From Sphingobacteriales bacterium JAD_PAG50586_3 (GTDB lineage Bacteria > Bacteroidota > Bacteroidia > CAMBQF01), in contig CP096135.1 in assembly GCA_023213195.1 (NCBI GenBank), positions 2,414,842 through 2,478,841 on the forward strand: a DNA stretch of 64,000 nt, in the 5' to 3' direction. Of the stretch, positions 31,598 to 41,684 are shown in pieces (positions within the stretch are counted from its first letter, which is position 1; every line of letters starts with the position of its first letter). Both the position numbers and the translations under genes were made by a program. The notes below the pieces were generated by a model. The model made no database searches. It saw only the letters and a program-made list of their open reading frames with translations, and was not told the DNA's origin.

Positions 31598-32950
31598 TGA
31601 AGCAATTCATACAAACCATACAAAACATTTGGAAGATTGATGAGCTACGTCAGCGCATCCTTACAACCCTGGGCCTGGTATTAATTTACCGTCTGGGTTC
31701 GTACGTGGTGTTGCTAAGGCGTTGACACTACCAAGCTAGAAAACTTCTCGTCTCAGGCATCGGATGGTATCCTTGGCCTTATCGACGTTTTCTCGGGTGG
31801 TGCCTTTCACAATGCATCCATTTTTGCCTTAGGCATTATGCCTTACATAACGGCCTCTATTATTGTTCAACTTTTGGGTATGGCGGTGCCTTACTTCCAA
31901 AAAATGCAAAAAGAGGGCGAGAGTGGCCGCAAGCGCATGAACCAAATTACACGCTACCTAACCGTAGCTGTAACAGCCCTGCAAGCCCCGGGTTATTTAG
32001 CCGGAGCAAACCAGTTGGCACCGGGTGCCTTGCCAGACACTTCATTCTTCTGGGTTTCATCAACCATTATACTAGTAGCCGGTACCATGTTTGTAATGTG
32101 GTTGGGCGAAAAGATTACCGACCGTGGTTTAGGTAACGGTATTTCACTAATCATTATGATTGGTATTATATCTCGCCTTCCGGGTGCTCTATTGCAAGAG
32201 TTTAACGGCCGCTTAACCGATGCCGGTGGTGGTTTAGTTGTGTTCTTGTTAGAGATGGTTATACTACTGTTAATTATTGTTACCGTTATATTGCTTGTAC
32301 AAGGTACACGCCGCATACCGGTGCAGTTTGCCAAAAAAATTATTGGCAACAAACAGTATGGTGGCAACCGTAACTACATTCCGTTAAAAGTTAATGCCGT
32401 GGGTGTAATGCCTATTATTTTTGCCCAGGCAATTATCCTTATTCCGGTTTACATTATTGGTTACGCACAGGTAGAGTCTGCTTCTATTAGCGGTGTATCG
32501 GCAGCTATTGCTGACTATACAGGCTTTTGGCACAACTTGTTCTTAGCGTTCCTTATTATTGTATTTACTTACTTCTACACAGCTATTATGATTAACCCTA
32601 ATCAAATGGCTGAAGACATGAAGAAAAACGGTGGCTTTGTTCCTGGTATTAAGCCGGGCAAAAAAACTGCAGAGTTTATAGATGCTGTAATGTCTAGAAT
32701 TACCCTACCGGGCGCTTTGTTCTTAGCTTTTGTGGCCATATTGCCATCAATAGCGCAACTAGCCGGTGTTAACAGTGGTTTTGCCCAGTTTTTTGGTGGC
32801 ACATCGCTTTTAATTTTAGTAGGTGTTGTATTAGATACATTGCAACAAATAGAAAGCTATTTATTAATGCGCCATTACGACGGGTTGATGAAGAGTGGCC
32901 GAATTAAAGGTCGCGCTACAAATTCGCCTGTTAGCATGGCACAGCAGTAG
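31597..32950 (+). CDS. secY: protein translocase subunit SecY, one frameshift
   Basis: Central channel of the Sec translocon, about 450 residues, ten membrane helices. N-terminus MKQFIQTIQNIWKIDELRQR ... YRLGSYVVL. The frame breaks at 31716-31717 (one extra A), after which GVDTTKLENFSS, GIMPYITASIIVQLL and NPNQMAEDMKKNGGFVPGIKPG continue as in other Bacteroidota SecY. Essential, so probably an error. Translation is coupled to rplO by TAATG. Confidence 0.94.
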
Positions 32951-32956
32951 TAGCCA

Positions 32957-33742
32957 ATGATTATTATTAAAACACCTGAAGAGGTAGCATTAATAAAAGA
33001 AAGTTCTTTACTTGTTGGTAAAACGTTGGCCACTTTGGCTAAGCTTATTAAGCCCGGTGTAACCGGTAATGAGCTTGATAAGGTAGCTGAAGATTTTATA
33101 CGCAGCCATGGCGATGCGGTACCGGGTTTTAAAGGCCTGTACGGTTGCCCCAGCACATTGCTTGTATCGGTAAACGATGAAGTAGTGCATGGCCTGCCAA
33201 GCGATAAGCCTTTTAAAGAAGGCGATATTATATCGGTAGACTGTGGTGTGTATAAAAACGGTTTTTATGGCGATTCGGCCTTTACCTTTCCGGTAGGAGA
33301 GATTAAAGCTGATGTACGCAAGTTGCTTAGGGTTACTTACGAATGCTTGTACAAAGGCATTGAAATGGTAAAGCCGGGCAATAGGGTAGGCGATATATCG
33401 TTTGCTGTACAAAGCCACGCCGAGGCGAATGGTTATTCTGTTGTAAGAGAGTTGGTAGGCCATGGCCTTGGACGCAGCTTACATGAGAAACCCGAAGTGC
33501 CCAACTTTGGCAAACGTGGCACAGGCCCGTCGCTAAAAGAAGGGTTAACAATAGCCATAGAGCCTATGATAAACATGGGCAAGGCAAGGGTTGTAACAGA
33601 AGAAGACGGATGGACTGTACGCGCAGCCGATAAATTACCATCGGCTCATTTTGAGCATACAGTGGTAGTAACACATAATGGAGTAGAAATTTTATCGTCG
33701 TTTGACGGTTTAGAAGATATAATAAAGTATATAAAAAGTTAA
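32957..33742 (+). CDS. map: type I methionine aminopeptidase
   Basis: 261 residues. Removes the initiator Met from nascent chains. The metal ligands are visible in order: VDCGV and YGDSA (two Asp), GHGLG (His), IEPMIN (Glu) and FEHTVVV (Glu). Lies 6 bp after secY; its TAA overlaps the infA ATG. Confidence 0.96.
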   Translation: MIIIKTPEEVALIKESSLLVGKTLATLAKLIKPGVTGNELDKVAEDFIRSHGDAVPGFKGLYGCPSTLLVSVNDEVVHGLPSDKPFKEGDIISVDCGVYKNGFYGDSAFTFPVGEIKADVRKLLRVTYECLYKGIEMVKPGNRVGDISFAVQSHAEANGYSVVRELVGHGLGRSLHEKPEVPNFGKRGTGPSLKEGLTIAIEPMINMGKARVVTEEDGWTVRAADKLPSAHFEHTVVVTHNGVEILSSFDGLEDIIKYIKS

Positions 33743-33960
33743 TGGCAAAACAATCGTCAATAGAGCAGGACGGGACAATTATAGAGGCCCTATCTAACGC
33801 TATGTTCCGCGTAGAGTTAGAAAATGGTCACATAATCATCTCGCACATATCCGGCAAAATGAGGATGCATTACATTAAAATATTACCTGGCGACAAAGTA
33901 AGGATTGAAATGTCTCCATACGATTTAACAAAAGGAAGAATAGTTTATAGGTATAAATAA
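33742..33960 (+). CDS. infA: translation initiation factor IF-1
   Basis: 72 residues, S1-like OB fold that blocks the A site during initiation. [20 protein letters not shown] and the end [12 protein letters not shown] are diagnostic. Coupled to map by TAATG. Confidence 0.97.
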   Translation: MAKQSSIEQDGTIIEALSNAMFRVELENGHIIISHISGKMRMHYIKILPGDKVRIEMSPYDLTKGRIVYRYK

Positions 33961-33974
33961 TCAAGTTAACTGAA

Positions 33975-34094
33975 ATGAAAGTAAAAACATCGGTTAAGAA
34001 ACGCAGCGCCGAGTGCGTAATTGTTAAGCGCAAAGGTCGCGTTTATGTTATTAACAAAAAGAACCCAAAGTTTAAGCAACGCCAAGGCGCTTAA
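33975..34094 (+). CDS. rpmJ: 50S ribosomal protein L36 (zinc-free type)
   Basis: 39 residues, read directly: [14 protein letters not shown], then [22 protein letters not shown]. It keeps one Cys of the CCCH zinc site (C14); the others are replaced by Ile or Asn. This is the zinc-independent form seen in Bacteroidota. Confidence 0.95.
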   Translation: MKVKTSVKKRSAECVIVKRKGRVYVINKKNPKFKQRQGA

Positions 34095-34117
34095 TACAAT
34101 AACTGCATAATAAAACT

Positions 34118-34495
34118 ATGGCAAGGATATCTGGTATTGATTTACCTAAAAACAAACGTGGCGAAATAGGTTTAACCTACATTTTCGGCATTGGACGCAG
34201 CTCAGCCCAAAAGATATTGGACAAAGCAGGTGTTGACCGTAACATTAAAGTTAACGACTGGAATGATGACCAATTAGGTGCTATCCGTCAGGTAATTAAC
34301 GATGAGTTTAAAGTGGAAGGTGCTTTACGTTCAGAAACGCAATTAAACATAAAGCGTTTAATGGACATTGGTTCTTACCGTGGTATACGCCACCGTGCGG
34401 GATTACCATTGCGTGGACAAACCACCAAAAACAACGCCCGTACGCGTAAAGGCAAACGTAAAACCGTTGCCAACAAGAAAAAAGTTACAAAATAA
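34118..34495 (+). CDS. rpsM: 30S ribosomal protein S13
   Basis: 125 residues. Head protein bridging to the large subunit. [39 protein letters not shown] and [17 protein letters not shown] are diagnostic. Confidence 0.97.
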   Translation: MARISGIDLPKNKRGEIGLTYIFGIGRSSAQKILDKAGVDRNIKVNDWNDDQLGAIRQVINDEFKVEGALRSETQLNIKRLMDIGSYRGIRHRAGLPLRGQTTKNNARTRKGKRKTVANKKKVTK

Positions 34496-34528
34496 GCTAG
34501 TATTTAAAAATCAATATAACGAAGTAAA

Positions 34529-34924
34529 ATGGCAAAGTCTTCTTCTGCTAAGACCGTTAAAAAGAGAGTCGTTAAGGTTGACGCTGTTGGACAGGCGCAT
34601 ATCAACGCTACGTTTAACAACATCATCATATCGCTTACCAACTCAGCCGGTAAGGTTATCTCTTGGTCATCAGCCGGAAAAATGGGTTTCCGCGGTTCTA
34701 AAAAGAATACCCCTTACGCAGCCCAAATGGCAGCTACCGATTGCGCTAAAGTTGCATTTGATGCAGGCCTGCGCCGCGTAAAAGTGTTTGTAAAAGGCCC
34801 GGGTGGCGGACGTGAGTCGGCTATACGTACCTTAGCCAACGCCGGAATAGAGGTTACCGAAATAATGGATTGTACTCCAATACCACACAACGGTTGCCGC
34901 CCACCAAAACGCCGTCGCGTATAA
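34529..34924 (+). CDS. rpsK: 30S ribosomal protein S11
   Basis: 131 residues. Platform protein. [37 protein letters not shown] and [16 protein letters not shown] are diagnostic. Confidence 0.97.
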   Translation: MAKSSSAKTVKKRVVKVDAVGQAHINATFNNIIISLTNSAGKVISWSSAGKMGFRGSKKNTPYAAQMAATDCAKVAFDAGLRRVKVFVKGPGGGRESAIRTLANAGIEVTEIMDCTPIPHNGCRPPKRRRV

Positions 34925-34969
34925 TTTATAAGCACGGTTTAATTTTTAACAAAATAGCATAAAAAAGAA

Positions 34970-35575
34970 ATGGCACGATACAGAGGTCCCAAATCAAGAA
35001 TAGCCCGTAAGTTTAAAGAGGCAATTTTTGGCCCCGATAAAGTTTTAGCTAAAAAGGCTTATGGCCCAGGCATGCACGGCCCTAACAAGCGTCGTAACAA
35101 GCAGTCTGAGTACGCTGTACAGCTACAAGAAAAGCAAAAGGTAAAATATACCTATGGCATATTAGAGCGCCAGTTTGCTAAAATGTATACCCACGCTGCA
35201 CACGCAAAAGGCGTAACAGGTGAAGTATTATTACAGCTTATTGAAAGCCGTTTAGACAATGTTGTTTACCGTATGGGCATTGCCCCTACACGTGATGCTG
35301 CCCGCCAACTTGTTGGTCACCGCCACATTACTGTAAACGGCAAAGTTGTGAACATTGCATCATACACAGTTCGCCCGGGCGATAAAGTTGGTGTACGTGA
35401 GAAATCAAAATCTATGGAAGTTATTGTTGTTGCCTTATCAGCACGCACTAACAAATACCCTTGGTTAGACTGGAACTCTCAAACTATGGAAGGCACCTTT
35501 ATTGCCCGCCCTAACCGCGAAGAGATTCCTGAAAACTTTAAGGAACAACTGATTGTCGAATTATACTCGAAATAA
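34970..35575 (+). CDS. rpsD: 30S ribosomal protein S4
   Basis: 201 residues. Primary binder and alpha-operon repressor in E. coli. [35 protein letters not shown] and [16 protein letters not shown] (S4 domain) are clear. Confidence 0.97.
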   Translation: MARYRGPKSRIARKFKEAIFGPDKVLAKKAYGPGMHGPNKRRNKQSEYAVQLQEKQKVKYTYGILERQFAKMYTHAAHAKGVTGEVLLQLIESRLDNVVYRMGIAPTRDAARQLVGHRHITVNGKVVNIASYTVRPGDKVGVREKSKSMEVIVVALSARTNKYPWLDWNSQTMEGTFIARPNREEIPENFKEQLIVELYSK

Positions 35576-35641
35576 CGGGTAGTTTTAAGTTCTACAGTCT
35601 ATTTATTACCAAACTTTTTTTAAAAAAGAACAAGACAAATT

Positions 35642-36634
35642 ATGGCCATTTTAGCATTTCAACGCCCCGATAAGGTTATAATGATACAATCTACGGAAAC
35701 CGAAGGCAGCTTCGAGTTCCGTCCGCTAGAGCCAGGTTACGGTATTACTATTGGTAACTCTCTGCGTCGTATCTTATTATCTTCATTAGAAGGCTATGCT
35801 ATCACAAGCATCCGTATTGAAGGTGTTGAGCACGAGTTTTCTACCATTAAAGGTGTGGTTGAAGACGTTACTGAGATTATACTTAACCTAAAGCAGGTAC
35901 GCTTCAAAAAACAAATTGAAGGTATAGACCACGAGAAAGCTACTATTGAATTTACCGGTAAAAGCACGCTAACCGCTGGCGATTTAGGTAAAGGCACTTC
36001 GGCTTTCCAAGTGTTAAACCCTGACTTGGTTATTTGTAACCTTGAGCCAAAAGTAAAATTGAAAATTGAGTTAACTATAGACAAAGGCCGTGGATACGTT
36101 CCGGCTGATGAGAACAAAACAGCTAACCCTGTTAACGGTTTAATAGCTATAGACTCTATTTACACCCCTATTAAAAACGTTAAGTACGTTGTAGAAAACT
36201 ACCGCGTTGAGCAAAAGACCGATTACGAGAAATTGCTTATTGATATAGTTACTGACGGTTCTATACACCCAAAAGAGGCTTTGAAAGAAGCGGCTAAAAT
36301 CCTTATTCAACACTTCTACTTATTCTCTGACGACAAGATTACTCTTGACACAGAAGAAAAAGCATCTACCGAAGAGTTTGATGAGAATATGTTGCACATG
36401 CGCCAGTTGCTTAAAACCAAACTGGTTGACCTTGACCTATCGGTACGCGCCCTTAACTGCTTAAAAGCAGCAGACGTTGAAACCCTTGGTGATTTGGTAT
36501 CATACAACCGTAACGACTTATTGAAGTTCCGTAACTTTGGTAAAAAATCGTTGCAGGAACTTGATGAATTAGTAGCCGCTAAAGGTTTACAATTCGGAAT
36601 GAATGTTTCTAAGTACAAACTTGACAAAGATTAA
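35642..36634 (+). CDS. rpoA: RNA polymerase alpha subunit
   Basis: 330 residues. N-terminal dimerisation domain ([20 protein letters not shown], then [22 protein letters not shown] in the next helix) and C-terminal domain ([35 protein letters not shown]) are both complete. Assembles the polymerase and contacts activators. Follows rpsD by 66 bp. Confidence 0.97.
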   Translation: MAILAFQRPDKVIMIQSTETEGSFEFRPLEPGYGITIGNSLRRILLSSLEGYAITSIRIEGVEHEFSTIKGVVEDVTEIILNLKQVRFKKQIEGIDHEKATIEFTGKSTLTAGDLGKGTSAFQVLNPDLVICNLEPKVKLKIELTIDKGRGYVPADENKTANPVNGLIAIDSIYTPIKNVKYVVENYRVEQKTDYEKLLIDIVTDGSIHPKEALKEAAKILIQHFYLFSDDKITLDTEEKASTEEFDENMLHMRQLLKTKLVDLDLSVRALNCLKAADVETLGDLVSYNRNDLLKFRNFGKKSLQELDELVAAKGLQFGMNVSKYKLDKD

Positions 36635-36635
36635 C

Positions 36636-36643
36636 TATCTTTG
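36636..36643 (+). promoter_or_regulatory. -7 box TATCTTTG directly after rpoA
   Basis: Exact TAnnTTTG match starting 1 bp after the rpoA stop. TTGAC at 36621-36625 is too close to be an ideal -33. It may give rplQ a promoter of its own. Confidence 0.4.
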
Positions 36644-36684
36644 CAGCCCGAAATTTTAGAATAGAATAGATTTTTTGAGAAATA

Positions 36685-37206
36685 ATGAGACACGGAAAAA
36701 CAATTAATCACTTAGGCCGCACAGCATCGCACCGCGAAGCAATGTTGGCTAATATGGCAAGCTCGCTTATACTACATAAGCGTATAAACACCACTTTGGC
36801 TAAAGCTAAAGCGTTGCGTAAATACGTAGAGCCCCTAATTACAAAGTCTAAAGAAGATACTACGCACTCTCGTCGTACCGTGTTTTCATACTTAAAAGAC
36901 AAAGAAGCAGTAACTATCCTTTTCCGCGAGGTATCGGGCAAAGTAGCTGACCGTCCGGGTGGATACACCCGTATTATCAAGATTGGCAACCGCCAAGGCG
37001 ACAACGCCGAGATGGCCATGATTGAGTTGGTTGACTACAACGAACTGTTACTTAAAACAGCAAAAGGCGAAGGAAAAGCTAAAACTACACGTCGTAGCCG
37101 CAGCACAGGCACTGCTAAAAAAGCAGCAGCCCCTAAAGCCGAAGCTCCACAGGCTGAGCCTGAAGCACCAGCAGCTGACGAAGCAGCTGAGCCAAAAGCA
37201 GAATAA
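36685..37206 (+). CDS. rplQ: 50S ribosomal protein L17 with acidic Ala/Pro tail
   Basis: 173 residues. [35 protein letters not shown] and [20 protein letters not shown] are diagnostic. About 55 C-terminal residues are an Ala/Pro/Glu/Lys tail. Last gene of the superoperon. Confidence 0.97.
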   Translation: MRHGKTINHLGRTASHREAMLANMASSLILHKRINTTLAKAKALRKYVEPLITKSKEDTTHSRRTVFSYLKDKEAVTILFREVSGKVADRPGGYTRIIKIGNRQGDNAEMAMIELVDYNELLLKTAKGEGKAKTTRRSRSTGTAKKAAAPKAEAPQAEPEAPAADEAAEPKAE

Positions 37207-37228
37207 TTATACTTTACAGTATATACTT

Positions 37229-37262
37229 AAAGCCCCGTTACTAACCAGTAGCGGGGCTTTTT
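37229..37262. terminator. terminator of the ribosomal superoperon
   Basis: AAAGCCCCG-TTACT / AGTA-GCGGGGCTTT stem with a short loop, then T5. It also faces the convergent barrel gene. Confidence 0.85.
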
Positions 37263-37303
37263 AATTGGTAATGATGAATTTTAATTAGTTGAACAGGCAG
37301 GTA

Positions 37304-38160
37304 TTAGTACCTTAATACCCTATCAGGTGGTGTTGTTTGCCATGGATTGTACAAGCAGTAGCGTAGGCCAATATTCAAACAAAAAGAGTATCTGGGAGTA
37401 TCGTAAGTTGACTTATTACTACTTTCTGTCTTTGACGTGTATGTGCCATTTGTTTGGTACCAGCTATATTCATCATACACATCGTTTATGCTCCAACAAT
37501 TTAGTAAAGAAAAATTTGAAAATAATTGATATCTACTAAAAGTATAAGAAAAATCTAAGCCTGCTTCTATGCTTATCATTTCTAAGTTGTGGTCAGAAAA
37601 GCTGAAATTTCTGGAATTACCCGTATGCCATTGAGAACCGAAATATTTACCAGGGTTTCTGTCTAAATAGTTTATATATTCTCCAGAACCCAATCCATTA
37701 TAATAACTTGCTCCAATAATAGCACTCAAGCAAAACCCTTTTTTGTTAGTGCGGTTAATTATTGGAACTTGCATTGCTGCACCCACCTTTAAAAAATTGT
37801 ATCTTATAGTCGATACATAAACATGTTTAGGGGCGAGATAATTAAAAAACCAATCGTAATTAATAGCCTTAAACGTGTTACCAAAATTGTATGACAGATT
37901 AAAAATGCCGGCAAAGCGCCCATATTTATGATTTGCCCTAAAACTAAAGTTGGGGCCACAAAAGCCACTCATTGCATCAATTTGGTTTATCTGCAACCCA
38001 CCCCTATATCAAAAGCGCGGTGTTTATCATTAACAGTATCAGCCGGTGTTTTGGTGCGAATGATAGTTATAGTCTCGTTTCGGCGCTTTACAATGGTGGT
38101 GTCTTGCGCCTGTAGGGTAAGTGCAACTGTTAAACAAGCAAATAGCAGTAGGGTTTTCAT
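37304..38160 (-). CDS. outer-membrane beta-barrel protein A, one frameshift
   Basis: About 285 residues. MKTLLLFACLTVALTLQAQ is the signal peptide. The rest alternates polar and aromatic residues in short strands (FAGIFNLSYNFGNTF, STIRYNFLKVGAAMQVP, GASYYNGLGSGEYINYL) and ends RYCLYNPWQTTPPDRVLRY, as in small PorT-like barrels. The frame breaks at the C3 run 37997-37999 (plus strand); one more base joins FDIGVG to LQINQIDAMSGF. Paralog of the gene just upstream. I cannot assign a transported substrate. Confidence 0.75.
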
Positions 38161-38179
38161 GTATGTAAGGTAATAAATT

Positions 38180-38994
38180 CTACTTATTTCTCTTAGGCGG
38201 TTTAGCCTGCCATGGGTTGTATAGGCAGTAGCGTACACCGGCATTTATTGTAAAAGAAACTCTAGGACTTTTGGTGCCCCCAGCACCATAGGCATCGCTG
38301 GTAACTGTTAACGACTGATTAAACTCACCGGAAACATCATTAAACATATTAACCATCCCATCTACAAAAAACTGGTAACGCTCGTAGGTATAGCTTGCCG
38401 AAAGGCCCAGTTCTACGCCTAGGTAAGCAAAGTTGCGGTTATCTATGCTGAATTTTTGCGATGGCCTTACGAAAGCTAAATCTGCAGTATCTATAACCGG
38501 CGGGTTAGCTTTATCCATAAAAGAAACATATTCACCCGAGCCTAAACCGTTACAATAGCTTAACCCCAGCATACCTGCTAAGGCTAAATCCCTTTTTATT
38601 GGTACGGTTAAAGAATGGCACCAGCATAGATGCATTTATCTTTAAGAAGTTATAGCGTGCAGTAGAGTAGAATTTTGATTCAGGAAAGTTTTGGTATTTA
38701 TAATGCATTTCGTGCCTGATATTAAAATTGTTGTTCAGGTTATACGATAGGTTTAAAACCCCTGCTATACGCCCTCTTTGCGAATTTGCTTTAAGGCTGA
38801 ATAACAGTCCCGATGAAACACCCATATCACGCAAGCCATTCACCTGAATACCCCCGCCTATATCAAAGCGCTTTTGGCGGGCTGCAACTTTGGTACTGGC
38901 GTATGCTGTCTTTGCGCATAAAGGCTATAGAATCTGTTTGGGCAGATAATGCCGTTGATATAAATATGGCGAGGAGTAGTAAAGGTATTTTCAT
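38180..38994 (-). CDS. outer-membrane beta-barrel protein B, two frameshifts
   Basis: About 270 residues after correction. MKIPLLLLAIFISTALSAQ is the signal peptide. Frame changes lie near 38895 and 38580 and separate three open segments that align in order with barrel A: FDIGGGIQVNGLRDMG, GRIAGVLNLSYNLNNNF, NRTNKKGFSLAGMLGLSYCNGLGSGEY and the closing YCLYNPWQAKPPKRNK (three separate blocks). It lies 19 bp upstream of barrel A on the same strand, a tandem duplication. Confidence 0.72.
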
Positions 38995-39002
38995 AGGTGC
39001 AA

Positions 39003-39110
39003 GATAATTTAATTATGAATAATTAATTAGTAATTATGAGGTTTAGAGCGTCCACAGGGAATTACAATAACCTTTTTCCTACACGCTATACGCTATAAGC
39101 TATCAGCTAA
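39003..39110. repeat. AT-rich dispersed repeat and CTATACGC tract
   Basis: TTAATTATGAATAATTAATTAG (read as a dyad of TTAATTAT/ATAATTAA) resembles 57318-57347. A CTATACGCTATAAGCTAT stretch resembles the 7-mer array at 10671-10705. No gene. Confidence 0.4.
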
Positions 39111-39117
39111 AAAAGAC

Positions 39118-39125
39118 TAATTTTG
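39118..39125 (+). promoter_or_regulatory. -7 box TAATTTTG of the E1 gene
   Basis: Exact consensus ending 4 bp before the ATG. Predicts a leaderless mRNA. Confidence 0.6.
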
Positions 39126-39129
39126 CAGC

Positions 39130-41135
39130 ATGGATATTGAATTAGAACTTCCTCCCTTAGTATATAAACGCGATGGCCTTAGCGACCAAACGCTTGTTAA
39201 CCTGTACACCGAACTGGTTAAGCCACGCATGATTGAAGAAAAAATGCTGGTGCTGCTGCGTCAGGGCCGTATATCTAAATGGTTCTCGGGCATTGGGCAA
39301 GAGGCTATTTCGGTAGGTACAGCCATGGCTATGGATACGGATGAATACATCCTACCTATGCACCGCAACCTGGGCATATTTACCACCCGTAAAATGCCTT
39401 TTGGCAAGCTGTTTAAACAATGGCAGGGCAAAAAAGGTGGTTTTTCTAAGGGGCGGGAGCGCTCATTCCACTTTGGGGCTAATGAGTACCGCATTGTAGG
39501 TATGATATCGCACCTTGGTCCGCAGTTGGGTATTGCCGATGGTATTGCACTGGCTAACCTTCTGTTAGAAAATAAACAAGTAACGGCCGTTTTTAGCGGC
39601 GATGGTGGTACATCGGAAGGCGACTTCCACGAGAGTGTGAACGTAGCTGCTGTGTGGGATTTGCCGGTAATATTTATAATAGAGAATAACGGCTATGGCC
39701 TTTCAACCCCATCAAACGAGCAGTTCCGCTGCAAGCAGTTTATAGATAAGTGTATTGGCTACGGCATAGAGGGCATTCAGGTTGATGGTAACAACATACT
39801 GGAGGTGTACAATGCCGTTAAGCATATATCGGAGCAGATGAAGGAGAAACCCCGCCCATTCCTGCTAGAATGTATGACCTTCCGTATGCGGGGGCACGAA
39901 GAGGCTTCGGGTACTAAATATGTGCCTAAAGAGCTGTTTGATATTTGGGGCAAAAAAGACCCTGTAGCTAACTATGAGAATTATCTGCTGGAGATTGGGG
40001 TTCTTACTACCGATAAAATAGAAGCCATACGTGCCGGTATTAAAGCCGAGATTGAAGCCGGCCTTGAAGAGGGCTTTGCTGAAGAGGATATAACCCCTAA
40101 CACAGCCGAAGAACTGGCCGATGTTTATGTTCCGTTTACCCATGAAACTACCACACCTGCTAATGAAACCAAAAGCGAAAAACGCTTGGTAGATGCTATT
40201 AGCGATGGATTGAAACAATCGCTGCAAAAGCACCCTAACCTTATTGTTATGGGGCAAGATGTAGCAGAGTATGGTGGCGTATTTAAGGTTACAGAGGGCT
40301 TTGTTGAGGAGTTTGGCAAAGACCGGATACGGAATACCCCTTGTGCGAGAGCGCCATTGTAGGGGCTTCTTTGGGGCTTTCTATTAAAGGCTACAAGGCG
40401 GTAATGGAAATGCAGTTTGCCGATTTTGTTACCTGCGGCTTTAACCAGATTATAAATAACCTTACTAAGATTAACTACCGTTGGGGCCAAAATGCCGATG
40501 TGGTGGTGCGTATGCCTACAGGTGCCGGTGTTAATGCAGGGCCATTCCACTCGCAGAGTAACGAGGCTTGGTTCTTCCACACGCCCGGTTTAAAGGTGGT
40601 TTATCCGGCTTTTCCGGGTGATGCAAAGGGCCTTTTGGCTGCTGCCATTAACGACCCTAACCCTGTTATGTTCTTTGAACACAAAGCGCTATACCGCAGC
40701 GTGGGTGAGTTGGTTTACGATGATTATTATACTGTTGAAATAGGCAAGGCTAATGTGTTGCGCCAGGGTACCGATGCAACCATTATTACCTATGGTTTTG
40801 GTGTGCATTGGGCATTAAAAACGCTGGATGAAAACCCAAATATTTCTGCCGACCTGATAGACCTGCGCACCTTGTTGCCGTTGGATTACGACACCATTTA
40901 TGCTTCGGTTAAAAAGACGGGTAAAGTAATCGTTCTACACGAAGACACCCTAACCGGTGGGATAGGGGCAGAGATAGCCGCACGTATTGCTGAGCATTGC
41001 TTTGAACACCTTGATGCTCCCGTTATGCGCTGCGCATCGTTAGATACTGCCGTGCCTTTTGCAAGTGAGCTGGAGTGGAACTTCTTACCGAGAGATAGGT
41101 TTAAAGCGGATTTGGAGAGGTTGATAGCATACTAA
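39130..41135 (+). CDS. 2-oxoacid dehydrogenase E1, alpha-beta fusion, one frameshift
   Basis: Thiamine-diphosphate decarboxylase of a branched-chain-type 2-oxoacid dehydrogenase complex, with E1alpha and E1beta in one chain of about 668 residues. The alpha half has the ThDP motif FSGDGGTSEGDFHESVN ... ENNGYGLSTPS and MRGHEEAS. The beta half has GQDVAEYGGVFKVTEGF, VGASLGLSIKGYKAVMEMQF, MPTGAGVNAGPFHSQSNEAW and DLRTLLPLDYDTI. The frame breaks at C4 40337-40340, where C5 gives RNTPLCESAIVGA. E2 and E3 genes are not next to it. Its TAA overlaps the next start (TAATG). Confidence 0.9.
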
Positions 41136-41374
41136 TGGAAACATTTATAAAAAAATATTGGGACGAAGAGGATATTCTCTTTTACCTGCATTTTAATGAT
41201 GAAGAAGCTGCTAGGCAAATTGAAATAACTAAATCAGGCAAAGTTTTTCTTTCACAAGAAAATCCTTTTTCAGGAGAGGCATTTCTATATGATCAATCCT
41301 TGAGTGATTTTGATTTTGACCAAGACGATATAATATCAAAAGAAGAATTTGAAATAGCTTGGAATAGCAAATAA
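41135..41374 (+). CDS. small acidic hypothetical protein
   Basis: 79 residues, coupled by TAATG to the E1 gene. I do not recognise it. The end, SDFDFDQDDIISKEEFEIAW, recalls one EF-hand loop with Asp at alternating positions and a following Glu-Glu-Phe, but a single loop is weak evidence. No signal peptide, so cytoplasmic. A role linked to the E1 enzyme is possible only by position. Confidence 0.55.
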   Translation: METFIKKYWDEEDILFYLHFNDEEAARQIEITKSGKVFLSQENPFSGEAFLYDQSLSDFDFDQDDIISKEEFEIAWNSK

Positions 41375-41684
41375 CTATCAGGGCTAAAGCCCACTATAAA
41401 CCACTTCATTATTCCCCAGACTAAAGTCTGGGGTTAGGAGATATTAAGCGCGGAAAAATTTATGCATTAACCCCGCACTTTAGTGTGGGGTACACACGGT
41501 ATAAAAGTGACAAGGGCTTTAGCCCTGACTTTATATCTTGCGTGAGCCGCGTTAGGGATAGCAGTAAGCTCCGCGAGCGGATAGCCCGGTGCGCCAAGGG
41601 CGCAAACGCCATGATATTTAAACTATCACCGCTTGGTGAGATCCCTGCTTTCGCAGGGATGACAATCATCGTATAGTGAAATAG
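41375..41684. repeat. mosaic of palindromic repeats
   Basis: Gene-free. Long inverted pair CAGGGCTAAAGCCC (41380-41393) / GGGCTTTAGCCCTG (near 41516-41530) encloses two perfect hairpins, CCCCAGACTAAAGTCTGGGG (41416-41435) and ACCCCGCACTTTAGTGTGGGGT (about 41470-41491). A GGATAGCCCGGTGCGCC tract follows, then a hairpin ATCCCTGCTTTCGCAGGGAT (about 41641-41660). All share CTAAAG/CTTTAG cores or TCCC arms. Probably stacked REP-like insertions that also act as a terminator between convergent genes. Confidence 0.6.

Noticed and set aside
27469..32950. rplN, rplO and secY considered as pseudogenes or programmed frameshift genes
   Set aside because: Single-copy essential genes; indels fall at simple runs and all restore family length exactly when corrected. 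Sequencing error explains all three.
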